Shown here: piece by piece, positions 51,861-61,382 of the stretch
How the letters are laid out: every line of letters begins with the position of its first letter
Numbering within the stretch: the stretch's first letter is position 1
DNA from: an uncultured Mucilaginibacter sp.
GTDB taxonomy: Bacteria > Bacteroidota > Bacteroidia > Sphingobacteriales > Sphingobacteriaceae
DNA length: 64,000 nt
Direction: 5' to 3'
NCBI RefSeq assembly: GCF_946479965.1
Contig: NZ_CAMLHX010000007.1
Span: 1-64,000, forward strand
Made by a program: the position numbers and the translations under genes
The notes under the pieces: generated by a model
Seen by the model: the letters and a program-made list of their open reading frames with translations, nothing else
Database searches by the model: none
What the model was told of the DNA's origin: nothing

Positions 51861-54800
51861 CTACTTCACCACCTCAACCCATTGCCCTTTGGCCAGGGCG
51901 TTAATATTATTGTTGTACATAGCCGCGCAATAGGTAGCAGGCAAATAATACCTGCCAGCGTACGATGCATTCAGCATTACATAAAAGGTAGCTTCCTTAC
52001 CTTCATCTAAGCTGAAGTAGGTATTCACCCTGTCGTCGCGGATATCGCGGTAATCAGACGGGGAAGATTTATACACATCATCATTTTCCATCAGCCGTGT
52101 GTTCAATATTTCCCATCCGGAAGGGAAGATCTGCGTTAGCGCCATGTTATCATAGCGCCCTCTCCTGCCCGGGTTTTTAACGATCACCTGCGCTACAAAA
52201 TCGGTTCCCTGCTTTAAGGTAGAAACATCAACTGCCTGCCCTTTTAAATTAAAGTAATTTATGCGCATGGTCAGCACATCAGGGTTGTTTATCGGCGTAA
52301 CGGCCTCGCCTGTTACCGGCTGCCCGTATTGTATCAGCCTTGCGTAGAGCTTGGCACCTCCGTTATTTTTTATGCTGACATTTCCGGCATGATTGGTAAC
52401 CGGCAGTTGCCATATATAAGAGTTAGAGTTTACGCTGCCGCGCGATGTTGCTGCCTGGTAATTGAACGCCAGTTTACTCCCCGATGCGTTTTTACCGCAA
52501 TACTGCGCTATCGCCATCAAACTGTAAGCGGTTGTCTGCGTACTATACCAGCTATCCCGCGACAGGTGTGCGGCAACGGTACGTAACTGACTTGCGGCTT
52601 CTTTCTTTTTGCCTAACAGCGTCAATGTTTCCAATATCATCGCCTCGTCGCGCAGATCAGAGCCATAAGTGCCCCACATAGCCATATAAGGTTTTATAAT
52701 GAGCGGCAGACCTGCCACCATACGCAAACCAACTTCGGGCTGACCGGCAAGCTTATAAGCCGCCGCCAACCGCCATTTGGCTTCAACACTTAAGTACGGG
52801 AATTCTTTCAACCTGTTCATGGCACCCAATTCAGGCGAGCGTGCCATTGCAAGCAAATACAAACGATAAGCTTGTGTCAGATCAGCACCGTAAAAACTCC
52901 GGCTATCGGGTGCCCAGGTAAGGGCTTTTTGTCGCTGATAGGTTTTCCAGTGTTCTATAAAGCCAACCGGCAGCGCGTAACCCGCGGCTTGTGCCGCTAA
53001 CATAAAATGGCCCGCGTAATTGGTTCCCCATTCGTCGGCTTCGCCGCCATCGGGCCAGTAGCTTAGGCCACCTGCCGGCAGTTGGAAGCCGCCAAGCTTA
53101 CGAATACCAGCTTTAATGTTCCTGTCGCTAAATGCTTTTAGTGACGATGAAAGATCGGTAAGCTGTGCCAGATACAATTGCGGGAACACCGATGAAGTAG
53201 TTTGCTCCACACAGCCATGCGGATAATCTATCAGGTAGGTTAACCTTTTGGCTAAATTAAGCGGTGGAATATTTGATGCTTCGAGTGTGGTTTTGTTGGT
53301 GCCGTTCATTCCCACTGCAGCATAAGGCGAGCTCCATGTTTCGCCGGGCGAAAGTTCCTCTTCTAATACACGGGTTATGCCTGGGTTAGGGTTTCTAACA
53401 GATAGCTCCACATCATAAGCTGCGGTTTCCTTTCCGCTCCTTGCAATGACCTTCACTTTGCCTATGCCGATGAAATTTTTAACATCCAGGGCAAAGGTCG
53501 CCATCTGGTCGCCGGGTTTGGTAAAGGTTATGGTTTGATGATTATTGCCCGCCAGATTACTGAACGCGTTGGATTGGATATCAATACTCACAGTCTTGAT
53601 ATTACTCTCTGTAGCGAAAACAGTAACCGGTAACAATATTTTTTCTGTTGGACCCAATACACGCGGCAATGTAGCCAGCACCATTAAAGGCTTTTTAACG
53701 GCCACTTCCTTATCCGCAAAACCATAGCTTCCCTCGTGCCCGGCAATAACCATTACCTTAACCGAGCCTATGTATTGCGGTAAGGTGAACGCTGTGGTTC
53801 TTTTTTCACCTTTACCCAAATGGAAAGGTCCCATAAATTTAACTACGGGCTTAAAGCGGTTTACAGTGATGTTTTTATTGAGATTCCGTCCGCCTGCATC
53901 GCCACCAATACTGAGGATTCGTTCCAGCTCGCCGCCATAAGCACCTATTATATAATCAAACAGATCCCAGCTTTTAACGCCCAAAGCCTCGCGTGCGTAG
54001 AAGGATGCATGCGGATCGGGTGTTTTGTAATTGGTAATATCCAACAGCCCCTCGTCAACAATAGCCAGCGTGTAGGTCATTTCCTTACCAGAAGCTTCTG
54101 ATACCGTAACGGCAGACCGCGTTTCAGGGCGGACCTTATCAGGCATGGCAATAACCGGCTTCAATATCGTCTCCGGATTTTCAACCAGCAGCGGAATAGC
54201 GCCATACATGCGTATCGGCAAATCATTCACTGTTTGCGAATGCGGCTGCAGCAGCGTAACGTTCACAAAAACGTTAGGTGCCATGTTTTCATCTATCTCA
54301 AATTTGTATTGGGTCTGCCCTTTCTTAGTGTCTATCCAATCCGTTTTTAAAACTTTGGTTCCGTTCTCAAAACTGATAAGCGCCCGGCCGTTGGCGGGCG
54401 TAGGTATGGTAAGCGTGGCATCATCGCCTACTTTATAGCTTTTTTTGTCGGACGTGAAGGATAGCATAGCCGCCTCGCTCGGGTTATCCTGCTGCAAGCG
54501 TTGCGCCCAGTTTGGCCAGTCTATATAAAGTTCCTTGCCCGTTGTATGCCCGGTTTGTTCGTCGCTGATCTTTACTACAAAACGGCCCCAATCTGGTTGG
54601 TTAACACGCATTTTCCACTTGCCGCGACCGTTAACCAGGGTTATCGTTTCAGTTTTTATTAACTTATTATACTTGTCCTGTGTAAAATTGCTGCCCTGGT
54701 TACCGGTATTGTCCCACCACCAATGCCACTTTACTTTATACAATTCAACCTGCACGGTGCGGGTGCCGGTAACCAAATTGCCCTTGGTATCAACAGCCAC

Positions 54801-57464
54801 CACATCAAAAAAGTGATCCTTACCCGTAACCAACATCCCCGAAAGGGCATTACCTTGTGGTGCCCTTATGCCCACATAGCCCGGATAAACGTTGTAAGGC
54901 AAGCTCACCTGGTTTATGCTGAAGTTGCCTCCCGGCTCAAAAACTTTGGTCATGAAGTTGGCCCGCAGTTGGCCGGGTGCTTCGCTTTCCGCCTCCACAT
55001 CCGCATTAATATTAGCGTTACCTTCCGCATCCAGCTTGCCTTCAAATACATTCTTTACCTGTGTATCGAAGGTTTTGGTAGGGTCATCAAAATCATAATC
55101 ATCAAAGTTTTTAAAACTTGTTTTTTGCGATGACAGGTAGGCATCAACCGTAGCCTTTAAATTCTGCGCTATGCCGCCAAACAGCCATTTGGCGTTCAGG
55201 CTACCCTCAGTATTTTCGCCTTTGGTAAGCTCGGTTTGCCCCTTAAAATCAAGGTTGATCTTTAAGCGGTTAGGCATAATGGTCTCTACCTTTATGCTTT
55301 TGGTAAAGGTAGCACCGCCAACTTTTATCTTGGCCGTCCAGTTACCGGTAACATCAGTGGTTTGCGTAGCGGTATGGAAACTATAAAAGCCATCAACAGA
55401 TTTTGTGCGGGTTATACGGCTGTACAACTGCCCCATCGGGTTATAAAAATTAAACTCGACCGGCATTTCGGGCGGCAGCTTTTTGGCCTTATCCTCTAGG
55501 ATAAACGATACATAGATACTATCGCCGGGTCGCCACACGCCGCGCTCGGCATAAATAAACCCTTTTAAACCTTTCTGCACTTCGTCGCCGCCTATATCAA
55601 AACGCGTAAGCGGCAAGGCATTACCGTCGTCAACTTTTAAATAGCCACGCTCTTCGCCGCGTTTGGCAACTAACAGGTAAGGCTTGCGCTTCATGTCAAA
55701 CTTAGCCATACCGTAACCATCGGTTGTGGCTTTCATTATTACCTGTTTCTGGTAATCCTGTAAATTCAACTCAATGCCTGATAGCGGTTTTGCAGTTAAA
55801 ATATCTGTGGCAATAACAACCATACTGTTATCTGTGCCACGTTTAGCTATCAGGCCAATATTTGATGCGATGATATTGCGGGTGGCCCAGCGCCTTTTGG
55901 TAAAATAGGATGTGGTACATGGATTATCCTTATCCGCCCAGCTATAACCTTCGGGATAGTAATTATCGTAACGGCCCCAAAAATCATCATCGTCATCGCT
56001 AATAGAACCACCGCCGTAATCACCATCACCATCATAGCCATATTCATCGCCCTCCTCTTCTCCTTTTACAGGCCCGCCTGCATTGCAATTATATAGCGAG
56101 TATTCTTTACGAAAACCAATAACAACGCGGTAAATAGCGCCCGGCTCGGTGCGGATCAGCTTATCCAGATCCAACATAAAGCGGTTTTTCTTATGCAGAT
56201 TGACCCCTTTATTGGCATCGAGCCTGATAGCTTTTTCAACTACAGGGCGCCCAACTCTACGCAGTTCGTTCCCGCCGTCTATATCATTGGTCTGGAAATA
56301 TTGCGGGATGTTATCTTCGTAAATTTTTATGATGCTTACATCAACCGCGTTAAGATTCACCGCTTCAAAAGGCATCATCAATCTGCCGGCGCTTGGCAAA
56401 ATAACGCCCTTGCCGGGGATGGTAACCGCAGGCAGTTTATTCTCAAAAAACACATTGGCGCTATATGTTTTTGTTATTTTTTGGCGCGATATATTCTGAA
56501 TACCCGGATTAACAAAAATGCTGTAATTACCTTCCAGTCGTTCGGCAGCATACACCTTTACCATGCTGCCCTCAATGGTGTATGATGGTTCGGTAGTATT
56601 GCCGATGCCTATCAAACCATTAAGCTCCTGCCCCACCATAATGGCATCAGAGAACTGTACCAAAACATACTGCTCCTGATCCTGCACAGCTTTTATATCC
56701 AGCACCCGGAAATCGCCAACAGCGGGTACTTCAAACTTTTTAGCGCCTTTTTTATCAACGTTGAGGGCATCGCCATCCCAGTTGACCAGTAGCGGGGTGA
56801 TTTTGTCGGTGGCGCGCTTAAGCTTATCAATGGTGAAATTATGGGTACGGCTGTAGCTATTATGCTGCCAGCTTATCTGAACATCAGAAGGATAATCAAC
56901 CGCTATCAGTTTTTCAATAGCTTCATTTTTTTCGGCATCAGCGGTTTGTACTTCGCCTTCCAGTTTCATCTTGTCTAATGAAGTGCGCGGCGAGGTCTGT
57001 AAGCCATTAAAGGTCACCGTAAAATCTGGCGCTATGGTTTGAAAGCAGAACTCAAACTCTTTATGCTTATCATCTACCTCAGTAACCTTGCCCAGCTTAA
57101 AAGTGGCATTATATTTTTTATCCGGATCAAGCGGCTTTTCAGGTTTAAATTCAACTGTCAGCGCATCAACCCAATAGGCTTTACCTTTTACTGACGGCGA
57201 AAAACTGAATATATCATCAGGCAAGGCCTCATTCTGCGCATGGCTACCCTCCACCCGCGAAACCAGCAGGATCCGCACGCTGCTCTCCCGCGAAATAATA
57301 CCAGCGGTATATGATTCTATATACTTGCTGAATGAGCGGTCTATTTTATTATTATCCGTAGTGAGTTGAGTTATGGCATAGGTTGCAACTGCAATTAAAA
57401 CAAGTGATGCGGTGGTGATTACGATGCCTTTTTTTCTTGAAAAAAAGCTCTTTATTGCTGACAT
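51861..57464 (-). CDS. Bacterial alpha-2-macroglobulin (large protease inhibitor)
   Basis: An 1867-residue protein, longer than the E. coli homologue YfhM (about 1650). It has an N-terminal membrane anchor (about residues 14-33), then many beta-sandwich macroglobulin domains, an Asp/Gly-rich insert near residues 470-500 (GDEYGYDGDGDYGGGS), and the thioester site GCVEQ with Cys1418 and Gln1421, followed by the helical thioester domain with SYWPDGGEADEWGTNY. The thioester traps attacking proteases covalently. It lies next to pbpC in the standard arrangement: cell-wall repair plus defence against proteases in the periplasm. The 119-bp gap between the genes holds the REP-like repeat. Confidence 0.93.
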   Translation of the reverse strand: MSAIKSFFSRKKGIVITTASLVLIAVATYAITQLTTDNNKIDRSFSKYIESYTAGIISRESSVRILLVSRVEGSHAQNEALPDDIFSFSPSVKGKAYWVDALTVEFKPEKPLDPDKKYNATFKLGKVTEVDDKHKEFEFCFQTIAPDFTVTFNGLQTSPRTSLDKMKLEGEVQTADAEKNEAIEKLIAVDYPSDVQISWQHNSYSRTHNFTIDKLKRATDKITPLLVNWDGDALNVDKKGAKKFEVPAVGDFRVLDIKAVQDQEQYVLVQFSDAIMVGQELNGLIGIGNTTEPSYTIEGSMVKVYAAERLEGNYSIFVNPGIQNISRQKITKTYSANVFFENKLPAVTIPGKGVILPSAGRLMMPFEAVNLNAVDVSIIKIYEDNIPQYFQTNDIDGGNELRRVGRPVVEKAIRLDANKGVNLHKKNRFMLDLDKLIRTEPGAIYRVVIGFRKEYSLYNCNAGGPVKGEEEGDEYGYDGDGDYGGGSISDDDDDFWGRYDNYYPEGYSWADKDNPCTTSYFTKRRWATRNIIASNIGLIAKRGTDNSMVVIATDILTAKPLSGIELNLQDYQKQVIMKATTDGYGMAKFDMKRKPYLLVAKRGEERGYLKVDDGNALPLTRFDIGGDEVQKGLKGFIYAERGVWRPGDSIYVSFILEDKAKKLPPEMPVEFNFYNPMGQLYSRITRTKSVDGFYSFHTATQTTDVTGNWTAKIKVGGATFTKSIKVETIMPNRLKINLDFKGQTELTKGENTEGSLNAKWLFGGIAQNLKATVDAYLSSQKTSFKNFDDYDFDDPTKTFDTQVKNVFEGKLDAEGNANINADVEAESEAPGQLRANFMTKVFEPGGNFSINQVSLPYNVYPGYVGIRAPQGNALSGMLVTGKDHFFDVVAVDTKGNLVTGTRTVQVELYKVKWHWWWDNTGNQGSNFTQDKYNKLIKTETITLVNGRGKWKMRVNQPDWGRFVVKISDEQTGHTTGKELYIDWPNWAQRLQQDNPSEAAMLSFTSDKKSYKVGDDATLTIPTPANGRALISFENGTKVLKTDWIDTKKGQTQYKFEIDENMAPNVFVNVTLLQPHSQTVNDLPIRMYGAIPLLVENPETILKPVIAMPDKVRPETRSAVTVSEASGKEMTYTLAIVDEGLLDITNYKTPDPHASFYAREALGVKSWDLFDYIIGAYGGELERILSIGGDAGGRNLNKNITVNRFKPVVKFMGPFHLGKGEKRTTAFTLPQYIGSVKVMVIAGHEGSYGFADKEVAVKKPLMVLATLPRVLGPTEKILLPVTVFATESNIKTVSIDIQSNAFSNLAGNNHQTITFTKPGDQMATFALDVKNFIGIGKVKVIARSGKETAAYDVELSVRNPNPGITRVLEEELSPGETWSSPYAAVGMNGTNKTTLEASNIPPLNLAKRLTYLIDYPHGCVEQTTSSVFPQLYLAQLTDLSSSLKAFSDRNIKAGIRKLGGFQLPAGGLSYWPDGGEADEWGTNYAGHFMLAAQAAGYALPVGFIEHWKTYQRQKALTWAPDSRSFYGADLTQAYRLYLLAMARSPELGAMNRLKEFPYLSVEAKWRLAAAYKLAGQPEVGLRMVAGLPLIIKPYMAMWGTYGSDLRDEAMILETLTLLGKKKEAASQLRTVAAHLSRDSWYSTQTTAYSLMAIAQYCGKNASGSKLAFNYQAATSRGSVNSNSYIWQLPVTNHAGNVSIKNNGGAKLYARLIQYGQPVTGEAVTPINNPDVLTMRINYFNLKGQAVDVSTLKQGTDFVAQVIVKNPGRRGRYDNMALTQIFPSGWEILNTRLMENDDVYKSSPSDYRDIRDDRVNTYFSLDEGKEATFYVMLNASYAGRYYLPATYCAAMYNNNINALAKGQWVEVVK

Positions 57465-57565
57465 TTTTCGTTGGTTTGATAACGAAAATTAAGTAATAAA
57501 AATCATAATCTTATTAATGTCAAAAAATAGATTTAGTTGCCAAATCGCCTCTGATAGATAGCGGC

Positions 57566-57599
57566 AATTCATTAGCTAATACAATTTAGCTAATGAATT
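57566..57599. repeat. Perfect stem-loop over the end of the ICL-family gene
   Basis: Two 14-bp arms (AATTCATTAGCTAA and its complement) with a 6-nt loop. The stem includes the stop codon of the gene at 57576-58319. There is no T-run, so a processing or stabilising structure at the transcript end is more likely than a classic terminator. Confidence 0.5.
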
Positions 57600-58319
57600 T
57601 TCCTCCTTAATAGCGGTTACTAATTCATTGGTCTTTCTGTACCCGGCATTATACAATATACCTGCCATGCTTATCCGTTTAACGCCGCAATCGGCTAGTA
57701 GCTGCACATCCGAAATAGCGGAGACACCCACCACATTTACCGGGAGCTCAACAGCTGAGACAATTTCTTTTATCAAGCTTGTATCGCTTATTCCAGTTAC
57801 AAACAGGCCATCTGCTCCCGCATCTTTATACAACTTTGCCCGTGCAATTACCGTTTCCTTAGGCTCAGGCAGCTTTTGTAGGTAAACATCAGTGCGGGCA
57901 TTAATAAACAACTGCTGATCGGTGCTTTTAAGATAGCTACTAACTGCGTATAATTTTTCTAAGTAGAGTTCCTCCCCCTGGTTATCTTCCAGATTGATAC
58001 CAACCGCGCCGATATCAATGATCTTTTGGATGTTGCCGGTCAATTCCTGCGGATCATTTGTGTAACCGCGTTCCATATCTACAGACAATGGAATGTTTAT
58101 AACCGACTTTATCCGCTTTACAATATATAACACCTCTTCAAACGGGATCTGTTCGCCGTCCTTGTAACCTAGTGAGTCGGCAATGGCACCGCTTGAGGTG
58201 GCAATGGCCTCAAATCCTGCTTTTTCAATGATCTGCGCACTTTTGGCATTCCACGCATTGCCGACTACCAAAGGCCGCGGTTGGTGATGAAGGTTATAAA
58301 ATATCTGATAGTGATCCAT
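57576..58319 (-). CDS. Isocitrate lyase/phosphoenolpyruvate mutase family enzyme
   Basis: A 247-residue TIM-barrel protein of the PEP mutase/isocitrate lyase superfamily: AIATSSGAIADSLGY, SVDMERGYTNDP with the metal Asp and Glu, GINLEDNQG, INARTDVYL, and the SMAGILYNAGY end. Family members cleave or form C-C or P-C bonds next to a carboxylate (2-methylisocitrate lyase, oxaloacetate decarboxylase, carboxyvinyl-carboxyphosphonate mutase). The exact substrate cannot be told. The next gene upstream is a SRPBCC gene 9 bp away, in the same direction. Confidence 0.85.
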   Translation of the reverse strand: MDHYQIFYNLHHQPRPLVVGNAWNAKSAQIIEKAGFEAIATSSGAIADSLGYKDGEQIPFEEVLYIVKRIKSVINIPLSVDMERGYTNDPQELTGNIQKIIDIGAVGINLEDNQGEELYLEKLYAVSSYLKSTDQQLFINARTDVYLQKLPEPKETVIARAKLYKDAGADGLFVTGISDTSLIKEIVSAVELPVNVVGVSAISDVQLLADCGVKRISMAGILYNAGYRKTNELVTAIKEENSLAKLY

Positions 58320-58328
58320 AGTAATTAA

Positions 58329-58772
58329 TTATAAAACGGGTTTTTCAACTTCGCCGGTGCTGATATAGGTAAACAAGCTTTGCTGAATAAGCTGGCCCCA
58401 GGCTGTAGAGCAGGCATCGTAGCATTCTACTTCGGGCTTTATACCCTCATGCGTAAACTTTAATTCTGTCTTGCCCTCTTTTTCGCTGATGTCGAAAATA
58501 ATTTTGGTGCCGGTCCACTCCTCTTTATCCTCAATAAAATTAAGTTGGCTCTCGGTAACCAGCCATACTATTTTTTTCCCGGAGATAGATTCAATTACCC
58601 GCTGCTTAGAATAGTGCATATCCTCGTACCGGTACGTAAATTCATCGTTAACCTCTTGGGTGTTTCCTTCAAATTCTCCCGACCACCAATTTTGTGGTGT
58701 AATAATGGCCTCAAAAACTTCCTGCGGTGTTTGATCTACTGTTATCGTAGTTGTAAAATCTGTTGCTTGCAT
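58329..58772 (-). CDS. SRPBCC (AHSA1-like) protein
   Basis: A 147-residue protein that starts MQATDFTTTITVDQTPQEV, the usual entry of the AHSA1/START-like fold, and ends with a helix containing CSTAWGQLIQQSLFTYI. The frame is open 8 codons further upstream, but this ATG gives the family's normal start. The ligand is unknown. It is read toward the isocitrate-lyase-family gene and may be cotranscribed with it. Confidence 0.83.
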   Translation of the reverse strand: MQATDFTTTITVDQTPQEVFEAIITPQNWWSGEFEGNTQEVNDEFTYRYEDMHYSKQRVIESISGKKIVWLVTESQLNFIEDKEEWTGTKIIFDISEKEGKTELKFTHEGIKPEVECYDACSTAWGQLIQQSLFTYISTGEVEKPVL

Positions 58773-58922
58773 GTTAGTTAATATTAGGTATGACATTTAT
58801 TAGAACACTGAATGTGTATTAATTATAACACAAACTTAAGTGCTAAATAATCACTTAGGATAGGGTGAAATAGACATTATGATGGGTTGATTTGGACAAA
58901 CAAACAACTTACCTTTACTTGC

Positions 58923-59915
58923 ATGAAGCATATCACCATAATTGCACCTTACAGTCAAACCACACTGGGCACAATAGCATGTATTGCCGGCGCATATGAA
59001 ATTTTTTCCCGCGCTAATGAATACTTTAAGGAAAGCGGGAACAAAGGGACGTTTAAAATTGAAATAGCAGGTATATCTGCTCAAACAGATCTGGCGCATG
59101 GCCTTTTTTCTGTGAATACCCATGCGCACATATCAGATATTAAAGAGACCAACCTGATAATTATACCATCGCTGAGCAGCAATTTTGAAAAAGCCCGGAA
59201 GGGAAATGCTGACATTGTGGACTGGATAACCAAACAATATAAAAACGGCAGCGAAGTAGCAACCATGTGCAGCGGCGCTTTTATGCTGGCCTCAACGGGT
59301 TTATTGGATGGTAAAAACTGCTCTACGCATTGGAACTACGCCAATAAGTTCAGGGCATTATACCCCGATGTAAACCTGCAGCCTGATGAGTTAATAACCG
59401 ATGAAAATGGTATTTACACCAACGGTGGCGCTTACTCCTTTTTAAACCTGGTACTTTACCTGGTTGAGAAATATTACGACCGTAAGACAGCGATATTCTG
59501 TTCCAAAGTTTTCCAGGTGGAGATGGACAGGCAAAGCCAGTCGCCATTTATAATATTTAAAGGACAGAAACAGCATAGCGATGAGATGGTAAAGGAGGCG
59601 CAGGCTTATATTGAAGGGCAGTTAACAGAGAAGATCTCCATAGAGACCCTATCTGCTAAATTCTCTGTAGGCAGGCGGAATTTCGACCGCAGGTTTATAA
59701 AGGCTACCGGCAACACGCCAATTGAATATATGCAGCGCGTTAAGGTAGAATCGGCCAAAAAATCATTTGAGACTACCCGCAAATCAATTAACGAAATTAT
59801 GTACGAAGTGGGTTATTCTGACCTGAAAGCGTTCCGTGAAGTATTCAGAAAGTTTACCGGTGTTTCGCCGCTGGTTTATCGGAGTAAGTATAATAAGGAT
59901 GCGGGAGGAATTTAG
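58923..59915 (+). CDS. GlxA-family AraC-type regulator with DJ-1/PfpI domain
   Basis: A 330-residue regulator. Residues 1-190 form a DJ-1/PfpI (amidotransferase-like) domain with MCSGAFMLASTGLLDGKNC and STHW, and residues about 220-320 are an AraC DNA-binding domain (SIETLSAKFSVGRRNFDRRF, PIEYMQRVKVESAKKSFE, INEIMYEVGYSDLKAFREVF). GlxA-type proteins control catabolic or stress genes. The frame is open from a TTG at 58887, but ATG 58923 is preferred. Its divergent neighbour is the SRPBCC gene, a possible target. Confidence 0.88.
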   Translation: MKHITIIAPYSQTTLGTIACIAGAYEIFSRANEYFKESGNKGTFKIEIAGISAQTDLAHGLFSVNTHAHISDIKETNLIIIPSLSSNFEKARKGNADIVDWITKQYKNGSEVATMCSGAFMLASTGLLDGKNCSTHWNYANKFRALYPDVNLQPDELITDENGIYTNGGAYSFLNLVLYLVEKYYDRKTAIFCSKVFQVEMDRQSQSPFIIFKGQKQHSDEMVKEAQAYIEGQLTEKISIETLSAKFSVGRRNFDRRFIKATGNTPIEYMQRVKVESAKKSFETTRKSINEIMYEVGYSDLKAFREVFRKFTGVSPLVYRSKYNKDAGGI

Positions 59916-59928
59916 AATAATCACCCAC

Positions 59929-59957
59929 ATAGCGATGGGTTTGAAACCCATCGCTAT
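59929..59957. repeat. Dispersed palindrome, copy 1
   Basis: 29 bp with 14-bp arms around one central G; the left arm is ATAGCGATGGGTTT. An identical copy lies at 62879-62907. Its position after the regulator gene and the palindromic form mark a REP-like mobile palindrome. Confidence 0.75.
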
Positions 59958-59980
59958 AGAAAAAGCCTGCGGACTAGTTA

Positions 59981-60116
59981 ACTCACCCGACTTCGCTGCG
60001 CTTGTCACCCTCTCTGCGCAAGCGCAAAGAGGGATTTTTTTTATTTATATTTTTTTTCTTCCCTCTTTACACCGAAGGTGAAGAGAGGGTGGCGAGCGCA
60101 GCGAAGTCGGGTGAGT
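59981..60116. repeat. Inverted repeat element with long arms
   Basis: The ends are inverted copies of about 35 bp, ACTCACCCGACTTCGCTGCG on the left and CGCAGCGAAGTCGGGTGAGT on the right, with a few mismatches further in. A smaller hairpin with GCGCAAGCGC lies inside the left half. The middle is T-rich. It looks like two inverted copies of a REP-type repeat and could also stop transcription. Confidence 0.7.
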
Positions 60117-60139
60117 CAAAAATTCTCAAATAAATTTGC

Positions 60140-60181
60140 GTAGTTAAATAACTACATATATATTTGTAGTCAAATAGCTAC
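60140..60181 (+). promoter_or_regulatory. Two operators upstream of the ArsR-type regulator
   Basis: GTAGTTAAATAACTAC (60140-60155, perfect palindrome) and GTAGTCAAATAGCTAC (60166-60181, one-pair variant), centred 26 bp apart and ending 3 bp before the ATG at 60185. The arrangement is typical for a self-repressing winged-helix regulator. Confidence 0.7.
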
Positions 60182-60184
60182 ATA

Positions 60185-60508
60185 ATGAATTTAAGACGAG
60201 ATGTATTCCAGGCCATTGCCGACCCTACCCGCCGGGCCATACTACTGTTGCTTGCATCACAATCGCTTACTGCGGGCGCTATTGCAGCTAATTTTGATAC
60301 GGCCCGGCCCACGGTATCCAAACACCTACAGATCCTTACCGAATGCGAATTACTGGCCCAAACACAAACCGGTCGCGAGGTTCACTATCATATCAACGCT
60401 AAAAAAATGAAAGAAGTAGCAGAATTTATTGAGCCTTTCCGGCAAATGTGGGATGACAGATTCAATAAACTGGAAGCCATCATGAAAAACTATCCGCAGA
60501 AAAAATAA
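60185..60508 (+). CDS. ArsR/SmtB-type winged-helix regulator (SdpR-like, no metal site)
   Basis: A 107-residue regulator: [39 protein letters not shown] with the recognition helix, and the wing [13 protein letters not shown]. It has just one Cys (TECELLAQ) and no metal motif, so it is of the SdpR/YceJ-like group that regulates by other signals. It heads an operon with the SRPBCC, DoxX, YdeI and DUF4256 genes. Two operators directly upstream suggest autoregulation. Confidence 0.87.
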   Translation: MNLRRDVFQAIADPTRRAILLLLASQSLTAGAIAANFDTARPTVSKHLQILTECELLAQTQTGREVHYHINAKKMKEVAEFIEPFRQMWDDRFNKLEAIMKNYPQKK

Positions 60509-60516
60509 CAAACCTT

Positions 60517-60981
60517 ATGGAACTGAAAACAAAAGTTGCTGCCGAAGATGGCAGGCACGACCTTACTATCACCCGGGAATTTGATCTACCCGTGGCCTTA
60601 CTGTTTAAAGCTTACACCGAAGCCGAAATTGTAGAGCAATGGATGGGAACCAAAGTGCTCAAACTGGAAAATAAAAAGCATGGCAGCTACCGGTTTGAAA
60701 CCACCGACCCAAAAGGCAATAAATATGGCTTTAACGGCGCGATACATGAGTTCGTTGCCGACAAAAAAATAACCCGGACTTTTGAGTTCGAGAACATGCC
60801 CTTTGATGTACAACTGGAGTTTCTGGAATTTGAAAAACTGACAGACGATACCAGCAAACTTACCATACACACCGTGTACCGCTCTGTTGAGCAACGCGAC
60901 GCTGTGCTGCAAATGCCATTTAAGCAAGGTATAAATATGGCGCATAACCGTTTACAGGAGATAGCAGATCAATTAAAATAA
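60517..60981 (+). CDS. SRPBCC (AHSA1-like) protein
   Basis: A 154-residue protein with LTITREFDLPVALLFKAYTE, WMGTKVLKLENKKHGSYRF and FEFENMPFDVQLEFLEFEKL, the AHSA1/SRPBCC pattern, ending in a helix (AHNRLQEIADQLK). It follows the regulator by 8 bp; such regulator-SRPBCC pairs are very common and the SRPBCC protein is probably controlled by, and may report ligand to, the regulator. Confidence 0.87.
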   Translation: MELKTKVAAEDGRHDLTITREFDLPVALLFKAYTEAEIVEQWMGTKVLKLENKKHGSYRFETTDPKGNKYGFNGAIHEFVADKKITRTFEFENMPFDVQLEFLEFEKLTDDTSKLTIHTVYRSVEQRDAVLQMPFKQGINMAHNRLQEIADQLK

Positions 60982-60987
60982 CACATT

Positions 60988-61365
60988 ATGACTAAGAGAA
61001 ACAAGATCATCTATTGGATAACAACACTGTGGTTGGCGCTAGGCATGCTGTCGACAGCGATAGTACAATTGCTTAATGTAAAGGACGAAGCAGACATGAT
61101 GACCAATTTGGGTTATCCGTTTTATCTGCTAACGTTATTGGGTATATGGAAAATTTTGGGCGTGATAGCGGTGTTAATTCCTAAATTTGGTTTAGTGAAG
61201 GAATGGGCCTACGCGGGTTTCTTCTTCGCCATGTCGGGTGCGGTATATTCACATCTGGCAATTGGAGACGAAGCTATATCGCTCTTTGGGCCGCTTTTAT
61301 TATTGGTTTTAACGGTATTATCGTGGTATTTGAGGCCGGCAGAAAGGCGTGTTGTTTCGATGTAA
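60988..61365 (+). CDS. DoxX-family membrane protein
   Basis: A 125-residue protein with four transmembrane helices (about residues 7-28, 45-67, 75-92 and 98-115) and the GIWKILGVIAVLIP signature of the DoxX-like family. The function of this family is not settled; relation to redox stress has been proposed. It lies 6 bp after the SRPBCC gene. Confidence 0.87.
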   Translation: MTKRNKIIYWITTLWLALGMLSTAIVQLLNVKDEADMMTNLGYPFYLLTLLGIWKILGVIAVLIPKFGLVKEWAYAGFFFAMSGAVYSHLAIGDEAISLFGPLLLLVLTVLSWYLRPAERRVVSM

Positions 61366-61382
61366 TTTATAATTAGCAAGAC

